Assembly (NCBI GenBank): GCA_029262235.1
Contig: JAJCZU010000010.1
Location: forward strand, 1-64,000
DNA: 64,000 nucleotides
DNA from: Candidatus Eiseniibacteriota bacterium
GTDB lineage: Bacteria; Orphanbacterota; Orphanbacteria; Orphanbacterales; Orphanbacteraceae
Direction of reading: 5' to 3'
Position numbers and translations under genes: made by a program
Part shown: piece after piece, positions 49,621 through 58,466 of the stretch
How positions within the stretch are numbered: position 1 is the first letter of the stretch
Layout: the number at the start of each line of letters is the position of its first letter
The notes under the pieces: model-generated
Told to the model about the DNA's origin: nothing
Database searches by the model: none
What the model saw: the letters and a program-made list of their open reading frames with translations, nothing else

Positions 49621-50496
49621 TCAGTCGTCTTTCGTCAGCACGCCGCGAATCCGGCCCAGCTCGCCGAGCTTTTCACTTGCGAGTTCGGGATACTGCGGAT
49701 CCATCTGCGCGAGCGCGTCGCGAATCGTTTCGGCCACGGTCAGGCGCAGGAACGGTTTGTCGTCGGCCGGAATCGCGTACCACGGCGCATGCGGAGCGGA
49801 CGTTGCCCGGAGCGCCTCTTCGTACGCGTGCATGTAATCTTTCCAGAAGCCGCGCTCCTTCAGGTCCGACTCAGAGAATTTCCAGTTCTTGCGCTGGTCG
49901 TCAATTCGCGACAGAAAACGGTTCTTCTGTTCCTCGGGCGAAACATTCAGCCAGAACTTCAGGATGCGCGTCCCGTTTCGTGCGAGGTGCAGCTCGTGAT
50001 CGCGGATCGACTGCATGCGGTTTGCCCAGAACTCGTCGCTCGGGGTCGGGTCCATCAGGCGCTGGCCCTTCAGGTACTCGGGGTGTACGCGCACCACCAG
50101 CACTTCCTCGTAGTAGCTGCGATTGAAGACGCCGAAACGCCCCCGCTCGGGCAGCCGCCGCGCGGTGCGCCAGAGGAAGTCGTGGTCGAGCTCTTCCGTG
50201 CTCGGCTGCTTGAACGACGAAACCTGGAACGCGGCGGGGTTGACACCCGTGAAGACCGCGCGAATGGTGCTGTCCTTGCCCGCGGCGTCCATCGCCTGAA
50301 ACACGAGCAGTATGGCGCGCTTGTTCTCGGCGTACAGCTTCCGCTGCAACGTGTCGATTTCGCCGACGACTTTCTCGAGCCGCTTCTTGCGCTTCTTCTT
50401 GTCGTTTCCGTCGTCGGGCGGGCCGGTCGGCGCGTCCGCCAGTTTCCAATTCCCGTCAAACGGAACGAGATACGAATTATCCGTGAACTGAGTCAT
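49621..50496 (-). CDS. ppk2: Polyphosphate kinase 2 family protein
   Basis: The 291-residue enzyme phosphorylates nucleoside mono- or diphosphates using polyphosphate. The PPK2 core has Walker A in LVFQAMDAAGKDSTIRAVFTGVNP, Walker B region FKQPSTEELDHDFLWR, lid-like FNRSYYEEVLVVRVHPEYL, LKFWLNVSPEEQKNRFLSRIDDQRKNWKF, then HAPWYAIPADDKPFLRL, typical of the family. ATG at 50496 has the better RBS spacing (GAGGAAGG), so an upstream ATG at 50502 was rejected. It may be co-transcribed with the AhpD-like gene 12 nt upstream. Confidence 0.93.
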   Translation of the reverse strand: MTQFTDNSYLVPFDGNWKLADAPTGPPDDGNDKKKRKKRLEKVVGEIDTLQRKLYAENKRAILLVFQAMDAAGKDSTIRAVFTGVNPAAFQVSSFKQPSTEELDHDFLWRTARRLPERGRFGVFNRSYYEEVLVVRVHPEYLKGQRLMDPTPSDEFWANRMQSIRDHELHLARNGTRILKFWLNVSPEEQKNRFLSRIDDQRKNWKFSESDLKERGFWKDYMHAYEEALRATSAPHAPWYAIPADDKPFLRLTVAETIRDALAQMDPQYPELASEKLGELGRIRGVLTKDD

Positions 50497-50508
50497 CGCC
50501 ATCCTTCC

Positions 50509-50862
50509 TCAACTCTTCGCCCGCTGCAGTTCATCCCACGCCTCGACGGCGCGACGCTGATGCGGAATCGTGATCGACCCGCCGACCACCAGCCCGATCG
50601 TCAAAGTTTCCATGTACTCTTCGTTCGTCACGCCCTCTTCATGGCACCGGATCGTGTGATACTTGATGCAGTCGTCGCAGCGCAGAACGAAGGACGCCAC
50701 CAGCCCCAGAAGCTCCTTCGTCTTCTTCGGCAGCGCGCCGTCGCGATACACCTGGCCGTCCAGGCTGTAGAAGCGTTTCCCTTCGAGACCATTGTACTGC
50801 TGCACGATATCATTCAGCCGTGCGCGCTCTTTCTGAAACTGATCGACGATTTTTTCAGGCAT
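50509..50862 (-). CDS. AhpD/carboxymuconolactone-decarboxylase-like protein
   Basis: The 117-residue protein has the AhpD-like CxxC motif R-C-D-D-C-I-K-Y-H (about 72-80), inside KTKELLGLVASFVLRCDDC, the second helix of the family core. It could act as a thiol peroxidase-type disulfide reductase. Start ATG at 50862, with GGAGAG upstream, overlaps the stop of the YfhO-like gene by 8 nt. It sits between that gene and ppk2. Confidence 0.85.
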   Translation of the reverse strand: MPEKIVDQFQKERARLNDIVQQYNGLEGKRFYSLDGQVYRDGALPKKTKELLGLVASFVLRCDDCIKYHTIRCHEEGVTNEEYMETLTIGLVVGGSITIPHQRRAVEAWDELQRAKS

Positions 50863-53341
50863 CAATCTCTCCATTGGGTTTGCCGCGGCGGCGGCTTCGA
50901 AAATAGACAAGAGCCATGACGATCCAGGATGCTCCCGTGGCGAAGAGCCCGTTTCGGAACGAGTGTGGCTTGTACTCCATGATGACCGTGTGGGTGCCGG
51001 GCGGCACGGCCACGCCGCGGACAATACCGAATACGGGTACGATTTCGCGGGCCCCGCCGTCAACGGTCGCCTCCCAGCCTGTCATATACGCGTCGGCGAT
51101 CACGAGCATCTGTTCGGTCGTGGCCTTTGTTTCCACTTCGATTCGATTCAGTCCGTCGTAAATCACACGAACGGAACCGGGAACGGCTTCGGGCGAACCG
51201 ATCGCGCCCTCGCCCACCCAGAGCACTTCGCGTGCCGGATCGATCGGGGGGACGCGTCCCGGGATAATCCGGTGCGCGAGCTTCCGCTGCATCTGCTCAT
51301 CCGTCACGCCGTGCGCCATGGGGGCGAGCCGGATACGTGGCAGGTACTCGTCCCTCTCCCATACCGTGAAGTCGTCCGTGCCACGGACCGTCCATCCCTG
51401 CCCGCTGAAACCGTAACGGCTCGGAGCGCCCTTCGCTACGAGAGCGCGGATGGCCAGGACGTCCCAGATCGGGTGGTTCAGCACGAACTCCGACTGCGGC
51501 GCCACGATACGCCGGCCGCTCCAGATCCCGTGCGAAAAAAGGTTCTCGCCGGTGGCCCGTTCCAGCGCCTCCCCGACAAGGCGGTTCGAAAGCGCGTTGT
51601 ACCCCTGCACGTCACGAATCCGAAACGGAATGTTCGTCGAAGGCGGAAGCACACTCGAGGTGACGTCCTTGCTCCCCGGGTCTCGCTGAAAGCGCATCAT
51701 GCGGCCGCCGCCGGCATCTCCCTCTTTCAGCACCGACGTGAGATTCTCGATCGACGGCGTCATGCTGTGCGCCGCGCCCGGGTCTTTCGCTCCCTGGTAG
51801 GCAAGCCCCACCCAGAACAGGTGCGACGCTCCCAGAACCAGCGGCGCCAGTGCGCGAACGACGGGGACGGGAATGAGAAGTATCAGCCCGGTGGCGACCC
51901 CGAAACCGGCGGCCCATCCGGTGCGCATCACGATTCCTTCGGCTGTTTCCGGCATAAGGTCATCCCCGGCGCGCAGTCCTTCGAGAAGATCCGCGTGCAG
52001 TATGGCGGGCATCTCCGCGGCATGAGAACGCACGTAGAAGTAGCCCGCGACGCAAACCAGGATCGTGAGGGCGCCGAACGCGCGAATCCAGAACACGCGC
52101 CCGTATTCACGCAGCAGAAAATGGGCGCCCCAGGCGGCCGTGACGAACTGCGCGAGGACGATCCAGCTCGCGAGACGGTCGACGCGGGCGACCGCGAAGC
52201 CGGGGAGAAAGCGATGCGCGATCGCAAGAAGCGGTGTCGCGAACGCGAGGCCGCACGTAACGAGAAGCAGGACGAGCCAGGGAAGAACGCGGCCGCGATT
52301 CTCCTTTCGCACCCCGAACACGATCCCCAGGATCACGAGCAGAAAGAGAGGAGTGCCGACCGAGAGAGAAGTGAACGACGTACGATGAAAATGTTCTTCC
52401 TCGTCGGCGAACCGGGCGCCCCAGGCATCCGATGTCTGGCTCGAGCCGAAGAAGTCCGGGACGAGCAGGCGCAGCAGATCCACCGATTGAAACGCACCGG
52501 AGGCTACGGTCTCGTACGAGAGGTCCGCGCGTGCGGAGTGACGCGCGAGTTCCGCCGTAGGAAGTATCTGCACGGCCGCGAGGCCGACCGCGAGCACGCA
52601 CATCATCGTTCCGTAACCGAGCACGCGCCGCCACCGCCCCGTACTTCCTTCGCGGAGGAACAGGTTCATCGCGAGAATCGCAAGTGTGGCATAGACAGTG
52701 TGAACCGCGGTTTGTGGCTGCCCCGCGAGAAACTCCTGACACCAGATCAGGGCCCCGAGCAGCGCGTGCGCGGCATTCGGTTTTCGCACGAGGCGAAGTG
52801 TGATCCAGAGGCACCATGGCGCCCACGCCGCGGCCGCAAAGAATGTGGGCAACCCGAAGTTCTTGTAGAAATACTCATTGAAGCCGAATGCCACGGCCGC
52901 GAGTCCGCAGACCACCGGCACGATCCCGAGCGAGCGCGTCAGTACGTAAAACCCGATGGCCCCGATCACGCAATGAATCCAGAGATAGAGCGGAAACTGC
53001 TTCTCGGGACTCAGCAGAAAGAGCGGCCAGTTGATCGGATAGAAGACCTGCGTTTGAATGTCGGCGAGATACGGCGTGCCGCAGAACGAGTACGGATTCC
53101 AGAGCGGAAATTCGCCGTTCTCGCGCGCGAGGTCCAGGAACTGGCGGCGCGGATAGTACGAAAGCGCGAGGTCAGGCTGAAAGTGCGGCTTTACATGCTC
53201 CTTGACCTCACTCCACGGTGTCCAGCGGGCCGGATCGGTCGTCCAGAATATTTTACCCTGAAAGAAAAACGGCCAGAAGTAGAGGAAGGTCGTGATCAGA
53301 ATCCCGGCCAGCACAATCGTGTTCGTGCGCCGGGGACTCAT
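50855..53341 (-). CDS. YfhO-like large membrane protein, copy 1
   Basis: The 828-residue product has about 13 hydrophobic helices. The first periplasmic loop carries DLALSYYPRRQFLDLARENGEFPLWNPYSFCGTPYLADIQTQVFYPINW, the family hallmark for YfhO-type putative glycosyltransferases. The C-terminal extracytoplasmic part has GFSGQGWTVRG and RIRLAPMAHGV beta-rich stretches. YfhO proteins are linked to lipoteichoic or other glycan glycosylation in Firmicutes; function here is unknown. It overlaps the next paralogue (53338) by 4 nt, and both are probably one transcript. Confidence 0.82.
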   Translation of the reverse strand: MSPRRTNTIVLAGILITTFLYFWPFFFQGKIFWTTDPARWTPWSEVKEHVKPHFQPDLALSYYPRRQFLDLARENGEFPLWNPYSFCGTPYLADIQTQVFYPINWPLFLLSPEKQFPLYLWIHCVIGAIGFYVLTRSLGIVPVVCGLAAVAFGFNEYFYKNFGLPTFFAAAAWAPWCLWITLRLVRKPNAAHALLGALIWCQEFLAGQPQTAVHTVYATLAILAMNLFLREGSTGRWRRVLGYGTMMCVLAVGLAAVQILPTAELARHSARADLSYETVASGAFQSVDLLRLLVPDFFGSSQTSDAWGARFADEEEHFHRTSFTSLSVGTPLFLLVILGIVFGVRKENRGRVLPWLVLLLVTCGLAFATPLLAIAHRFLPGFAVARVDRLASWIVLAQFVTAAWGAHFLLREYGRVFWIRAFGALTILVCVAGYFYVRSHAAEMPAILHADLLEGLRAGDDLMPETAEGIVMRTGWAAGFGVATGLILLIPVPVVRALAPLVLGASHLFWVGLAYQGAKDPGAAHSMTPSIENLTSVLKEGDAGGGRMMRFQRDPGSKDVTSSVLPPSTNIPFRIRDVQGYNALSNRLVGEALERATGENLFSHGIWSGRRIVAPQSEFVLNHPIWDVLAIRALVAKGAPSRYGFSGQGWTVRGTDDFTVWERDEYLPRIRLAPMAHGVTDEQMQRKLAHRIIPGRVPPIDPAREVLWVGEGAIGSPEAVPGSVRVIYDGLNRIEVETKATTEQMLVIADAYMTGWEATVDGGAREIVPVFGIVRGVAVPPGTHTVIMEYKPHSFRNGLFATGASWIVMALVYFRSRRRGKPNGEIDA

Positions 53342-55887
53342 CGCGCACCCCGGGCGCGGAAAGCGCGGAACGCGCGCACGAAGAGCGTTCCCAGAATCGC
53401 AAGGCCCGCAAGAGAAAGCGCGCCGCCCAGGCGGAACGCATTCGGCCCGTACGTGAAGAGAACGGTGTGCGCGCCCGCGGGCATGATCACCGCGCGCACG
53501 AGTCCATAGGCGGCCAGAACCGGCGCCGGTTCGCCGTCGATCGTGGCTTTCCAGCCCGGGTCGTACGAGTCGGCGAGAACGAGTACGCAGTCATGATCCG
53601 CGGCCACTTCGATCGTCACCTGATTCCATTCGTCCTCGGTCACGCGCGCACGGCCCGCGCCGCCGATGATGCGAACTGTCGTGCTCCCGTTCACCAATCC
53701 CTCGCCTGCCCAGATCGCCTCGTGCGCGGGATCGAACGCGCCGGCGTCCACGCGCCTCGCCAGCTCGTCCGCGTTCACTCCCTCGCCGCGCGGGACGAGC
53801 CGTGCGCGCGGAAGAAACTCCCTGTTCTCCCACGTGTAGAACCCGTTCCTGCTCACGAACGTCCAGCCCTTCGCGCGTGGGGCCTCCGGCTGTCCGGGCG
53901 CGAGATGGCTCACGATGACGCGCGTGGAAAGCGCATCGAACAACGGATGCTCGAGCGAGCGCGTCTGTTCGGGTTCCACGATGCGCCGCCCCGCCCAGAG
54001 CCCGTGCGAGAAGAGGTTCTCACCTGTTGCCCGTTCGAGCGCATCCCCGAGACCGCGCGGCGAGAGCGCGTTGTACCCCTGGACGTCGCGAAGCGCGAAC
54101 GGCACGTTCGTCGAAGGCGGAATCACGGACGAGAAAGTATAGAAGCCGCCCGCGTCCCGTCCGAAGCGCGCGAAACGACCGCCGCCGGCGTCGCCCTCGT
54201 CCAGTCTCGTGCGCAGCTCCGCAATCGCGGGATCGTCGCGCAGGATTTCGTCGACATCACGAAGGCCGCGATACGGAAGTCCGATCTGAAAAAGCTGGGC
54301 GGCGGCCAGGATGAACGGCAGCGCAGCGGCGATTCTTCCGGCGGGGAGAAAGAACGCGAGCGCCGTGCCCCACGCAAAGAGCGCCGCGGACTGCGTGCGG
54401 GTCACGATCGCGGCCGCCTGTTCGGGCGCCAGCGTCGCGGGCGGCGGCAGCGCGCGCAGGGATCCGAGTTCGTACGGCATGTACGGCGCGTGGCCGCGCA
54501 CCCAGAAGTACGTGGCCGCAAAGGCGAGCACGATGGCGCCGCCGAATACCTTGCGCATGACCCCCGCCTTGTCGTCGCGAAGGGAACGCGCCGCGAAAGC
54601 CGCCATGACGAACTGACACAGGATCAGAAAGTACCCCGCCCGGTCGACGCGCGAGAAGCGAAAGCCCGGCAGGTACTCGTACGCGAGCTTGAGGAGCGGC
54701 GTGCCGAACGCGACGAGCGCTACCAGCACGAACAGCACCGCGAACGGCAGAACGCGCTTCCGTATTCCCGGTACGAACAACGACCAGAGCGCCAGGATCG
54801 CAATCGGCGTACCGGCGGAAATGGCGCTGAACGCGATCCGCAGAAAGTGATTGTTCCCGCGCGAGAAAAGATTCGACCAGCCGTCTCCCGTCACGGGCGT
54901 GCCGAGGAAATCGGGAATCGCGATCCGGATCCATTCCACGGGATGGAACGAGCCGGAGAGCATCGTGGCGTACGAAAGGGAAGCGCGCGCCGAACGACCC
55001 GCGAGTTCGGCCGTCGGCAGAAGCTGAACGGACACGAGCAGTACGGTAAGACCGCCCGCCAGAAAGAGCGCGCCGAGACCGCGCGGCGTGATGCTGTGCG
55101 CAGCGGGCGTGATGCCATGGCCGGCGCGCGTGCCGCTATGGTCAGTGGGCGAGCTGCCGTCATCAGCCGGTGAGCGGCCGAACCGGCGTACGAGAAAATC
55201 GACCGCAAGCAGGATCATCGTGACATACGCGATCTGGATCACCGTTTGCGGCTGCCCGGCGAGAAACGTGATCGCCCAGACCAGGGCCGCGGCCGCGATC
55301 CGGTCGGCCGTGGGCGCACGCGCCACACGATAGGCGCAGGCAATTGCCCAGGGTGCCCATGCCGCCGTCGCCAGAAACGTCGGAAGACCGATCTTCTTGA
55401 AGAAGTATTCGTTGCATGCGAACGCGAGCGCCGCGCCGGCCGCCGGAATGCCGGCCACACCCAGCACGCGCAGCAGAAAGAAGAGCCCGAGGCCGCCTAT
55501 TATAAAGTGAACGGAAAGAAACGGCGGAAACTGGCGAATCGGTTCGAGCCCGACGAGCAGCCAGTTGATCGGATAGAAAACCGCCGTCTGAATATCGGCC
55601 AGGAACGGCGCGCCGCAGAACGAATACGGATTCCAGAGCGGCCAGGTCTTCGTTCGCCACGCCTCGGCAAGAACGACACGCCGCGGGTAGTACGAAATCG
55701 AAAAGTCGGGAGTGAACGAGGGCGATTCAAAATCAGCCCGCGTGGCCGTCGTCTTCCACGGATACCAGTTTACGGTATTGGCCGTCCAGACGACCTTGCC
55801 GCCGAAGAGCGCGGGGGCGAAGTAGATCGACACGGCGATTACGAGCAGCGCCGCCGTCACGAGCCATTCGTTTCTCGCGGAGTTCAT
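53338..55887 (-). CDS. YfhO-like large membrane protein, copy 2
   Basis: The 849-residue paralogue of the gene at 50855 is alignable along the whole length: DFSISYYPRRVVLAEAWRTKTWPLWNPYSFCGAPFLADIQTAVFYPINW and IGLPTFLATAAWAPWAIA in the membrane half, RIVEPEQTRSLEHPLFDALSTRVIV near the C-terminus. ATG at 55887 is chosen because upstream the same frame runs antisense through the metallo-beta-lactamase gene and cannot be this protein. Both copies presumably work in surface-glycan metabolism (inference). Its stop overlaps the copy-1 start (ATGA). Confidence 0.82.
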   Translation of the reverse strand: MNSARNEWLVTAALLVIAVSIYFAPALFGGKVVWTANTVNWYPWKTTATRADFESPSFTPDFSISYYPRRVVLAEAWRTKTWPLWNPYSFCGAPFLADIQTAVFYPINWLLVGLEPIRQFPPFLSVHFIIGGLGLFFLLRVLGVAGIPAAGAALAFACNEYFFKKIGLPTFLATAAWAPWAIACAYRVARAPTADRIAAAALVWAITFLAGQPQTVIQIAYVTMILLAVDFLVRRFGRSPADDGSSPTDHSGTRAGHGITPAAHSITPRGLGALFLAGGLTVLLVSVQLLPTAELAGRSARASLSYATMLSGSFHPVEWIRIAIPDFLGTPVTGDGWSNLFSRGNNHFLRIAFSAISAGTPIAILALWSLFVPGIRKRVLPFAVLFVLVALVAFGTPLLKLAYEYLPGFRFSRVDRAGYFLILCQFVMAAFAARSLRDDKAGVMRKVFGGAIVLAFAATYFWVRGHAPYMPYELGSLRALPPPATLAPEQAAAIVTRTQSAALFAWGTALAFFLPAGRIAAALPFILAAAQLFQIGLPYRGLRDVDEILRDDPAIAELRTRLDEGDAGGGRFARFGRDAGGFYTFSSVIPPSTNVPFALRDVQGYNALSPRGLGDALERATGENLFSHGLWAGRRIVEPEQTRSLEHPLFDALSTRVIVSHLAPGQPEAPRAKGWTFVSRNGFYTWENREFLPRARLVPRGEGVNADELARRVDAGAFDPAHEAIWAGEGLVNGSTTVRIIGGAGRARVTEDEWNQVTIEVAADHDCVLVLADSYDPGWKATIDGEPAPVLAAYGLVRAVIMPAGAHTVLFTYGPNAFRLGGALSLAGLAILGTLFVRAFRAFRARGAR

Positions 55888-56034
55888 GCCCGGATCGTAG
55901 CACGAACCTCCCCGCGGGCAGAGCCGCAAACTGGCGCGGCGAAGTGCTATACTGACGGTGCCCCTGCACCCCATGGGCCCGACGATACGGCGCCGCGCGC
56001 CCGCATCGCACACATGTATTCTAAGGAGATCCGA

Positions 56035-56934
56035 ATGTCGCGAATCGCAACCATCCTGGCCACGGCCGCCCTGGCGCTCGTGCTTGCCGCGCCGCCCGCC
56101 GCCGCCCAGTTCGACGATGTCGTCGTCAAGAAGCACGAAGCGTCCGGCAGCGTCGTCATGCTCGAAGGGGCCGGCGGAAACATTGCCGTCTGTACCGGCC
56201 CGAAGGGCGTGTTCATGGTAGACAGCCAGTTCGCTCCGCTCACGCCGAAAATCCGCGAGGCGATCGAGTCGCTCTCGGAGGGCCCCGTTCGCTTTCTGGT
56301 CAACACGCACTGGCACGGCGACCATGTGGGCGGCAACGCGAACTTCCAGAGCGACGGCACCATCCTGGTCGCTCACAATAATGTACGCAAGCGCATGAGC
56401 GCCGAACACTTCAACGATCTCTTCGACCGAACCACGCCCGCATACGACGCCGCGGCGCTCCCCGTCGTCACGTTCTCGAAAGACGTCACGTTCTACTGGG
56501 ACGGCGGCGCGATCGAAGTGTTTCACGTGGGCCCCGCTCACACCGACACGGACGCGATGATCTACTTCCGCAAGGACAACGTGCTGCACATGGGCGATGT
56601 GTTCTTCAACGGCGCCTTTCCGTTCATCGACGTGACGAGCGGCGGTACGGCGGCCGGCTATCTGCCCGCGATCGACCGCGCGCTGGCCCTCATCAACGAT
56701 GACACCGTGATCATCCCCGGTCACGGGCCGCTCGCGGCAAAAAACGACCTGCTCGTGTTTCGCGGCGTGCTGCAGGAGACCACATCCGCTGTCGAGGCCG
56801 CCGTCAAGAAAGGCAAGACGCTCGAACAAGTGAAGGCCATGAACCTCACGGCAAAATATCCCGAGAGCTGGGGCAGCGGGTTCGTACAGCCCGACCTTTT
56901 CGTTACGACTCTTTATCGGAGCTACACCAGGTGA
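56035..56934 (+). CDS. Exported metallo-beta-lactamase-fold hydrolase
   Basis: The 299-residue product has a signal peptide at 1-24 (ending AAA|Q). The MBL fold is clear: TGPKGVFMVDSQF, then NTHWHGDHVGGNANF with H-x-H-x-D-H (zinc site), VGPAHTDTDAMIYF, LHMGDVFFNG and VIIPGHGPL, giving the four metal-binding blocks. The family includes periplasmic lactonases and other hydrolases besides beta-lactamases; the substrate is not readable. Start ATG at 56035 behind AAGGAG. It is divergent from the YfhO pair and followed by rsgA after 16 nt. Confidence 0.9.
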   Translation: MSRIATILATAALALVLAAPPAAAQFDDVVVKKHEASGSVVMLEGAGGNIAVCTGPKGVFMVDSQFAPLTPKIREAIESLSEGPVRFLVNTHWHGDHVGGNANFQSDGTILVAHNNVRKRMSAEHFNDLFDRTTPAYDAAALPVVTFSKDVTFYWDGGAIEVFHVGPAHTDTDAMIYFRKDNVLHMGDVFFNGAFPFIDVTSGGTAAGYLPAIDRALALINDDTVIIPGHGPLAAKNDLLVFRGVLQETTSAVEAAVKKGKTLEQVKAMNLTAKYPESWGSGFVQPDLFVTTLYRSYTR

Positions 56935-56950
56935 GAAGACGGACCAGCCT

Positions 56951-58048
56951 GTGACAGACGAAACACCCACGCATCTTCCGCCGGAACTGCGCGCGCTCGG
57001 CTGGGACGGGCAGTGGCAGGCCGCGTTTCTCGAAGCCGGACACGAGGGCACGCAGCCCGCGCGCCTCGCCGTCCCGCGCAAGAAGAGCTACACCGTACTC
57101 ACGGCGACGGGTGAGCACGAAGCTGTCATTCCCGGCAAGACGTGGCACACCGAGGGCGCGGCGGGGCAGCCGGTTGTCGGCGACTGGGTCGCGCTCGAAG
57201 TCGTAAGCGACACCGCGAGCCCCGTGATCCGCGCCATTCTTCCGCGCCGCACGATCCTCACACGCAAAATGCCCGGCGAAAAAGTGGCCGAACAGTACGT
57301 GGCGGCGAACGTCGACGTGCTCTTCATCGTCTGCGGACTCGACATGGACTACAACGTGCGCCGCATCGAACGCTATCTCGCGCTCGCACACGAAGGGGGA
57401 GTGCAGCCGGTCGTGCTGCTGAACAAGGAAGACCTGGTCGAAGACGCCGCGCAGTTCCGCGACGAAGTGATCGAGTGCGCGGGCGAAGCGCCGGTCATTT
57501 CGCTGAGCGCCAAAGACAAAACGAACATCGGGGCCCTCGAAATCTTTCTCGGACCCGGCATCACTGCCGCGTTCATCGGTTCGTCCGGCGCCGGCAAGTC
57601 GACACTGATCAACGCGCTTCTCGGCGAAGAGCGCCAGGACACGCAGGAAGTGATCGAAGGGACCGACCGCGGGAAACATACGACCACGCGCCGCGAACTG
57701 ATTCCGCTCGGAGACCGCGGCATTCTGGTCGACACGCCGGGGCTTCGTGAAATTCAGCTCTGGGGGGACGAGTCCGCGCTCGACGACATCTTCGCGGATA
57801 TCACGGCGCTCGCGGACGAATGCCGTTTTCGCGATTGCGCGCATAGTAACGAGCCGGGGTGCGCCATTCGCGCCGCGGTCGAGGCGGGCGAACTCTCCGA
57901 GAAGCGTCTTACGAGCTACCACAAACTGTCGCGCGAACTGCGGCATCTCGCTTCGCGCCGCGACGAGCAGGCCCGGATCGAGGAGAAGCAGAAGAACAAG
58001 CGGTTTCACAAGATGATCAAGAAGAGACCGAGGCCGAGACCATGGTAG
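56951..58048 (+). CDS. rsgA: Ribosome small-subunit-dependent GTPase A
   Basis: The 365-residue circularly permuted GTPase completes 30S subunit maturation. An N-terminal OB fold (about 45-110) is followed by G4 NKED and G5 SAK (ISLSAKDK), then G1 GSSGAGKSTLINALLG and G3 DTPG (ILVDTPGLREI). The C-terminal zinc finger is CRFRDCAHSNEPGC. The tail is basic. Permuted order G4-G5-G1-G2-G3 is diagnostic. Start GTG at 56951, with a modest RBS. Confidence 0.95.
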   Translation: MTDETPTHLPPELRALGWDGQWQAAFLEAGHEGTQPARLAVPRKKSYTVLTATGEHEAVIPGKTWHTEGAAGQPVVGDWVALEVVSDTASPVIRAILPRRTILTRKMPGEKVAEQYVAANVDVLFIVCGLDMDYNVRRIERYLALAHEGGVQPVVLLNKEDLVEDAAQFRDEVIECAGEAPVISLSAKDKTNIGALEIFLGPGITAAFIGSSGAGKSTLINALLGEERQDTQEVIEGTDRGKHTTTRRELIPLGDRGILVDTPGLREIQLWGDESALDDIFADITALADECRFRDCAHSNEPGCAIRAAVEAGELSEKRLTSYHKLSRELRHLASRRDEQARIEEKQKNKRFHKMIKKRPRPRPW

Positions 58049-58094
58049 AAAGCAGGAGCGTTTTCCGGGACCGTGAGTCCGGCAGTGCGCAGGC

Positions 58095-58466
58095 CTATGC
58101 CGGGCCCGGGCCCAGATGTTCGACCAGCAACTGCCACGAACCGGCCTCGAGCGTAAGAACCGAAGTGCCCCGCCCGGCGCCGCTCGCGAGTTTCCCGCCG
58201 ATGTAGCCCGACCACGCGAAGTCGAATCGATAGACCGCCAGCTCTTCACCCTTTCGGATCCAGTCGACGTTCTCGACGTGATACGACTCGCTCTTGATCG
58301 CCGCAAAGTTCTTCTCGAACGCCGCCCTCACTTCCGACTTGCCACGATGTACGGATCCATTCGAAAACGTAACGCAGGCATCTTCATGGATCAGTGGCGC
58401 GACCTTGCTCCAGTCCTGTGTGGCAAGCGCGGCTTCGTAAGCGAGAATGAAGTCTTCGGGGCGCAG
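58095..58466 (-). CDS. SnoaL-like/NTF2-fold protein with apparent CTG start
   Basis: The 123-residue cone fold of the SnoaL/DUF4440 type: FILAYEAALATQDWSKVAPLIHEDACVTFSNGSVHRGKSEVRAAFEKNFAAI and VYRFDFAWSGYIGG ... GRGTSVLTLEAGSWQLLVEHLGPG. A limonene-epoxide-hydrolase or scaffold role is usual in the family, but the catalytic residues are not obvious. AAGGAG lies 6 nt before CTG at 58466 and no ATG, GTG or TTG is suitable, so CTG is proposed. The same frame is continuous with the shifted beta-helix frame upstream. Confidence 0.6.
   Translation of the reverse strand: MRPEDFILAYEAALATQDWSKVAPLIHEDACVTFSNGSVHRGKSEVRAAFEKNFAAIKSESYHVENVDWIRKGEELAVYRFDFAWSGYIGGKLASGAGRGTSVLTLEAGSWQLLVEHLGPGPA

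Noticed and set aside
50963-53509. 848-codon plus-strand frame opposite the YfhO-like gene
   Set aside because: Arg/His/Glu-rich antisense shadow; the minus strand encodes a recognisable membrane protein across the same span.
53338-57081. 1247-codon reading of the second YfhO-like gene
   Set aside because: The first ~400 codons run antisense through the metallo-beta-lactamase gene; the protein properly begins at 55887.
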